IMG/VR virus record: IMGVR_UViG_3300021960_008380
Coordinates: 1 to 31,217 of that record
Source: a virus
Length of the DNA stretch: 31,217 nucleotides
Direction: 5' to 3' (one strand)
The position numbers and the translations under genes were made by a program. Shown one piece after another: positions 27,700 to 31,217 of the stretch. Each line of letters begins with the position of its first letter. Positions within the stretch are counted from its first letter, which is position 1. The notes below the pieces were generated by a model that saw only the letters and a program-made list of their open reading frames with translations, was not told the origin of the DNA and ran no database searches.

Positions 27700-30363
27700 T
27701 TAGAATTCAAATAATTTATTAAATGTATTCGTGGTTTCTGTTGATTGAACGTCCCACCCTAGAACACCTATTAGGTTGTCTATTTTTTGATCTAGTATTG
27801 TTGCTTCCATGGCATCTGAGTCAAATGGCAGTTCCTTGAACCATTCTGGTATACGCATCTCGTCAACAGGATACGCTATGCTGGTGTAACCCAGTGGGTT
27901 GTTCTTGAGCTTACACACGATTACCTTGGCTCCATCCGTGATGGGCATCGAGTACTTGTCACCATACATCTCCCTGCACCTGTTCCAGTTCATGCTGGCC
28001 CGCACGTGTCCCGGCATGTTGGTCTTGCCCTTCTTGGTCTCCTCCTCAGTGTATTTGGTCATGTTGTTGGCCCTTTTGGGAGATCCTTTCTCCCATCCTG
28101 GTCTGGACTTGAATTCTGCTCTGAACTCGCTTATCTTCTCTAGTACTTCTTTTTCAGGTATGCCCGTCAACACCATGTACAGTAGATCACTCAAGAAGTC
28201 CTGTACGAATACTGGGGTGTCAGAACGTTTGAGATCTAGTCCCATGGCCTTTACTTTGCCCGCTTTGCCTTCTGTGTCCACACGGTTGCCTTCCTTGTCG
28301 TAGTACAGCACCGCGTACCTCTTCTTGGTTATGAACAGTCCCTTGCTGGCCACCAGTTCCCTGCCCGCCGCTATCACTTCTCCCCGTGTGCTTGGTGTGT
28401 GAAATGCTTTTGTCATGAACGCCTTGAATGATCCATTGACCTCATCTGATATCCTGTCATACAGTGCCACGACCGAATCCTTGGTCCATGGTATCACGCC
28501 CTCCGTGATCTCTTTCTTCAGTGTGTTGTATGCCGAGAAGTACACCGAGTCCGTGTCTCCATACACCACGCTCTCGCCCTTGTGGTCATACTTGCCCGCC
28601 ACTATCTCGTTGACTTTGCTGGCCATGTGTTTTGTGATGCATCTGCCCGTCAGTGTAACCGATTGTCCTATCCTGATGTCAAAGAACCTACAGCCCGGAT
28701 TCAATATTGCACCATACAGACTGTTTAGATTAATTTTTTTTACGAGCTGTCTCTTGTCCCAATATTCCCGTTCAATCTCGTTGTCTCCACACTCACGCAT
28801 CTTCTTCTGCATCTCCTGTCTCTCAGCATACCAACGCTTCAACAATCCCGGTATTATGGCCTCGTATTCGTAGGTGAATATGGTGCCGTTCGCACTCAAC
28901 ATCCACTTGTTGTTGCCATCGAATATTATCTCATACAGTTGTGCCGCACTCATCCTTACACTGGTCTTGTCCTCCCAGTCCACTATGATCTCCGTGCCCT
29001 TCTCTTGATTCATCACCGCTTGGTATTCCCAACTGCCGAACTGGCTGTCCCATGCGGCCGCGAATGATTTCTTGGCATGTTTAGCCCTGTTTATTTCTGC
29101 TGATGTAATCACAGGTCTTATTTGTCCTACAATGGTTTCAGGACCCATGTTCAGTGCTCTAATGACTGACGGATACAGAGAGTTTATGTCAATTGATCCT
29201 ACCCAGTCATGTATACCCTTTATCGGGGTCGCCACGTAGGCACCTGCCGCTGGTTGGTTCTCCTCACCCTCCTTCTTGTACTTCCTACCCGGCACCTGCA
29301 TGCCTCTCCTGTGTGTTTCGTTTACTATCGCTTGTTCCGTCACTGCAACTGCACCCATGGTGGTCTGTAGTAGCACGGTGTTCTGGTGTGCTATCTCGTT
29401 GGCCAGTTCTATGAATTTCAATTTCTTTTCAAGTTTGGCCAGCAGTGCGGTGTCTTGCCTGTTGTACTCTATGAACAGGCCAAAATCATTCTTGTAAAGG
29501 TTGTCTAGTGATCCTTCGTAAACCGTTTTCTTCTCGCCCAGTTCATGTTCACCTATGGCATCTAATCTAAATGAATGTCGCTCTTCGTATGTGTACTTCC
29601 TGTAAAGTTCCAACAAGTCCAAGTGTACCCTTCCAACTAGATCAAAACTCAACTGTTCTCTTCCGTATTTTTCAAATACTCTCTTCTTTGGCTTTTCACC
29701 CCAGAAGCACAATCGCCTTGTGTCATCACCACTCAATACTTTCTGTATCCTTCCCACGGTGTATGGGATATCATATCCCTCCGAGTTCCATCCACTCAAA
29801 ATGTCAGCGTCCTCTACCAACTGTAGGAACGCGTCCAGCATGTCCTTCTCCTTCTCGAACAGCATGGTGTTTGGGAACCTCTCTGTCAGCACCTTGGCGT
29901 CATTCATTGAAATCGTCTTGGGTGGCACCGCCAGTGTGACCAGTTGGTCCGTCCAGCCCATGTAACAACTTATGGCAGTTATGGGCATGAACGGATCATC
30001 TGTGGTTGAGTAACCTCGATCTGGATCGAAGTCCACCTCAATGTCGAAAAACATCACGTTCAGTTTTGGGGTCTCCTTGCCGAGATAATTCTCCTCTAGG
30101 CATCTGAACACCGGATTGATGTCGTGTTCGTAGAGTTGCTTGTTTGATCTTATGCGTTGCTCTTTTATGAATTCCTTGTGTGTCTGGCACACCACACGCT
30201 GTAGTGGCTCCCCGGTCATTCCCCTGTGCTTACCTCGGGCATCTGGATAGTAGAACACGTACCTGGCGTCATACTCCGTGAATATACGACCCTTCTTGGG
30301 ATCACGCTCCACCACGTATATCCTGTCCTCGTCCTTCTTGTATAGTGCGTCTATGTAACTCAT
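27700..30363 (-). CDS. 43: DNA polymerase family B, T4 gp43-like
   Basis: 887 residues from the ATG at 30363, one base after the upstream stop; a start 13 codons earlier would overlap that gene by 38 bases. The 3'-5' exonuclease is intact: FFDIEVD (D107, E109), WNSEGYDIPY (D198) and YNRQDTALL (D304). Polymerase motif A is SIDINSLYPSV (D392), motif B KKINLNSLYGA (about 542-552) and motif C YGDTDSVYF (D603, D605). The C-terminus NKLFEF fits a clamp-binding peptide of the T4 polymerase type. It replicates the phage genome with the clamp encoded two genes away. No intein or split is present; the frame is continuous. Confidence 0.96.
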   Translation of the reverse strand: MSYIDALYKKDEDRIYVVERDPKKGRIFTEYDARYVFYYPDARGKHRGMTGEPLQRVVCQTHKEFIKEQRIRSNKQLYEHDINPVFRCLEENYLGKETPKLNVMFFDIEVDFDPDRGYSTTDDPFMPITAISCYMGWTDQLVTLAVPPKTISMNDAKVLTERFPNTMLFEKEKDMLDAFLQLVEDADILSGWNSEGYDIPYTVGRIQKVLSGDDTRRLCFWGEKPKKRVFEKYGREQLSFDLVGRVHLDLLELYRKYTYEERHSFRLDAIGEHELGEKKTVYEGSLDNLYKNDFGLFIEYNRQDTALLAKLEKKLKFIELANEIAHQNTVLLQTTMGAVAVTEQAIVNETHRRGMQVPGRKYKKEGEENQPAAGAYVATPIKGIHDWVGSIDINSLYPSVIRALNMGPETIVGQIRPVITSAEINRAKHAKKSFAAAWDSQFGSWEYQAVMNQEKGTEIIVDWEDKTSVRMSAAQLYEIIFDGNNKWMLSANGTIFTYEYEAIIPGLLKRWYAERQEMQKKMRECGDNEIEREYWDKRQLVKKINLNSLYGAILNPGCRFFDIRIGQSVTLTGRCITKHMASKVNEIVAGKYDHKGESVVYGDTDSVYFSAYNTLKKEITEGVIPWTKDSVVALYDRISDEVNGSFKAFMTKAFHTPSTRGEVIAAGRELVASKGLFITKKRYAVLYYDKEGNRVDTEGKAGKVKAMGLDLKRSDTPVFVQDFLSDLLYMVLTGIPEKEVLEKISEFRAEFKSRPGWEKGSPKRANNMTKYTEEETKKGKTNMPGHVRASMNWNRCREMYGDKYSMPITDGAKVIVCKLKNNPLGYTSIAYPVDEMRIPEWFKELPFDSDAMEATILDQKIDNLIGVLGWDVQSTETTNTFNKLFEF

Positions 30364-30364
30364 C

Positions 30365-30649
30365 TTACCACCAGTAACTGGCCACGCCGTAGCCGTAGAC
30401 ATTTATGATTGAGAAGTAGCCAGTGATCATCATCACGAATGCGGCATTCCTCCGGTAGGCGGCATAACACTGTGTCACAGCACCAATAAAGAATCCCGGA
30501 TAGATAATGGTCATGTCCGGATCCGCGGCCGTGATTGCAAGTGTGAGGCTGGCTCCAACTGTGAATATGAAACTGACCAGTTCGAAATAGAACGCCGTCC
30601 GATCACTTTCAAAACTACGAAGCCAGAATGATCTGACTTTGTCCAACAT
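30365..30649 (-). CDS. Small membrane protein (94 aa)
   Basis: Two or three predicted transmembrane helices: about 21-40 (YFELVSFIFTVGASLTLAIT), 48-63 (IIYPGFFIGAVTQCYA) and 70-92. A basic N-terminus (MLDKVRSFWLRSFESDR) suggests an inside N-terminal end. It resembles small membrane proteins of marine T4-like phages from memory. Coupled to the upstream dsbA-like gene by TAATG and followed one base later by the polymerase gene. Confidence 0.75.
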   Translation of the reverse strand: MLDKVRSFWLRSFESDRTAFYFELVSFIFTVGASLTLAITAADPDMTIIYPGFFIGAVTQCYAAYRRNAAFVMMITGYFSIINVYGYGVASYWW

Positions 30650-30906
30650 TAAAGTTTGCCGGCCGTGTTCAGTATGCTCTCCAGCGTGTCCATCTCGTCT
30701 GCGATGTTCTGGTAGTTGCCTTTGTGTGCCACAGATATGGCCTTGTTGATGAGTGCTGGTTTCAGTTCCAGTTCCTCTGCTATTGCTTTCACTGTGTCCT
30801 TCAGTCCACCTTTCAAGTCCTCGACTTCACCTAGTACCTGTGAGCCCTGTGATATGATCTGGATTAGTTTCTGCTTCTCAGCGTCGTTGAAATTTCTTAC
30901 TGCCAT
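30649..30906 (-). CDS. dsbA: DsbA-like dsDNA-binding / late transcription protein (85 aa)
   Basis: Length and layout fit T4 DsbA (89 aa), which binds late promoters. The central KGGLKDTVKAIAEELELKPALINKAISVAHK (about 32-62) corresponds, from memory, to the conserved core of phage DsbA proteins, and the C-terminal half ends in helical DEMDTLESILNTAGK. It begins with AGGAGA and ATG downstream of a strong promoter and is the first gene of the polymerase unit. Identification rests on the short core alone, so a different small DNA-binding protein remains possible. Confidence 0.6.
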   Translation of the reverse strand: MAVRNFNDAEKQKLIQIISQGSQVLGEVEDLKGGLKDTVKAIAEELELKPALINKAISVAHKGNYQNIADEMDTLESILNTAGKL

Positions 30907-30931
30907 TTGTTTCTCCTGTTGTTATCTCACT

Positions 30932-30960
30932 ATTATATGATATATCTCGTAGGATGTAAA
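30932..30960 (-). promoter_or_regulatory. Sigma70-like promoter P9
   Basis: Minus-strand TTTACA (30955-30960), 17-base spacer, perfect TATAAT (30932-30937). The leader to the ATG at 30906 is about 20 bases and contains AGGAGA. It reads into the polymerase unit. Confidence 0.75.
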
Positions 30961-31217
30961 CTATTTTTTCTTGGTGGCCACGTTCTTGGCTTTACCACGC
31001 CTCTCAGGATTGGGATCCTGCCTGCGTTTCCTCGCGGCCGCGGACTTCCTGCCTTTTTTGCCCAGTGCGTGTGCTTTCGATCTTGGTAAGCATTTGGGCT
31101 TGCCTTCCTTGTCTGATCCCCTGGCACAGTCTCCCCTGATTTTGCCGTCTGGACCAAATCTCACCCATTTGTCCTTGAACCATTTCTTGAGGTTCTCGTT
31201 CAGTGATTCCGCGAATA
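30961..31217 (-). CDS. Basic conserved hypothetical phage protein, 5' truncated
   Basis: The frame is open to the right edge, and the visible sequence upstream of the GTG at 31164 (SLNENLKKWFKDKWVRFGPD) is coding-like, so the gene begins outside the window. At least 84 residues are visible. It has C-x-n-C elements (GDCARGSDKEGKPKCLPR) and a strongly basic C-terminal half (KKGRKSAAARKRRQ, ending VATKKK). It resembles small Arg/Lys-rich T4-like phage proteins of the N-L-K-K-W-F type (DUF5872/DUF6321-like), whose function is unknown. A DNA- or RNA-binding role is possible from the charge. Confidence 0.75.
   Translation of the reverse strand, partial: FAESLNENLKKWFKDKWVRFGPDGKIRGDCARGSDKEGKPKCLPRSKAHALGKKGRKSAAARKRRQDPNPERRGKAKNVATKKK

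Noticed and set aside
1-31217. tRNA genes, rRNA genes, CRISPR arrays, insertion sequences and attachment sites
   Set aside because: No cloverleaf-like segment, spaced direct repeats, transposase or integrase was found. tRNA absence was judged by eye; a tRNAscan run would be decisive.

Overview
The window looks like part of the genome of a large T4-like (Straboviridae/Kyanoviridae-type) tailed phage, most likely marine. The lineage call rests on a family B DNA polymerase of gp43 type, a gp45-type sliding clamp, a T4 RNase H-type flap nuclease, a DsbA-like late-transcription DNA-binding protein, and many small proteins that resemble, from memory, conserved hypotheticals of marine T4-like phages (cyanophages, pelagiphages). 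No head, tail, integrase, rRNA or tRNA gene was recognised. Genes overlap by 1 to 44 bases or are separated by a few bases, as in a lytic phage. The host cannot be named from this sequence.

Layout. Two genes at the left edge read rightward (a truncated DegT-family sugar aminotransferase and a protein with an internal repeat). Everything from 2202 to the right edge reads leftward. Sigma70-like promoters divide this into probable transcription units, listed from right to left: (P9, ~30.95 kb) dsbA-like, membrane protein, DNA polymerase, methyltransferase, clamp, DpdA/TGT-like transglycosylase, radical SAM protein, DUF465-like protein; (P8, ~23.3 kb) conserved hypothetical, QueD-like T-fold protein, hypothetical, peroxiredoxin, CDGSH-like protein, SET protein; (P7, ~20.9 kb) glycosyltransferase, galE, folE, hypothetical, GMP reductase, membrane protein, purine phosphoribosyltransferase; (P6, ~15.9 kb) preQ0/preQ1 transporter; (P5, ~15.15 kb) cupin, pentein amidinotransferase, unknown protein, queE; (P4, ~11.9 kb) basic-tailed protein and a paralogue of that unknown protein; (P3, ~10.6 kb) RNase H, several conserved hypotheticals and a second radical SAM protein; (P2, ~6.95 kb) MoxR ATPase, metallopeptidase/VWA partner and small membrane proteins, including a 41-residue ORF; (P1, ~3.45 kb) two Lys/Ala-rich proteins and a hypothetical.

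How the genes may work together. folE, a QueD-like gene, queE, a DpdA/TGT-like gene and a YhhQ-type transporter indicate that the phage makes or imports a 7-deazaguanine and puts it into nucleic acid, most plausibly its own DNA as protection from restriction. No queC was seen here. GMP reductase and a purine phosphoribosyltransferase share the folE transcription unit and may steer the guanine pool. The queE unit also holds a cupin, an arginine:glycine-amidinotransferase-like enzyme and an unknown protein; this is the best candidate for an undescribed extension of the pathway, but it is a hypothesis from gene order.

Two sequence-level observations also stand out. Four strong promoters have their -10 box only 5 or 6 bases before the start codon, which predicts leaderless mRNAs. 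Base composition is mosaic: AT-rich stretches carry the radical SAM genes, the paralogue pair and the amidinotransferase. There is no gene-free stretch longer than about 100 bases.
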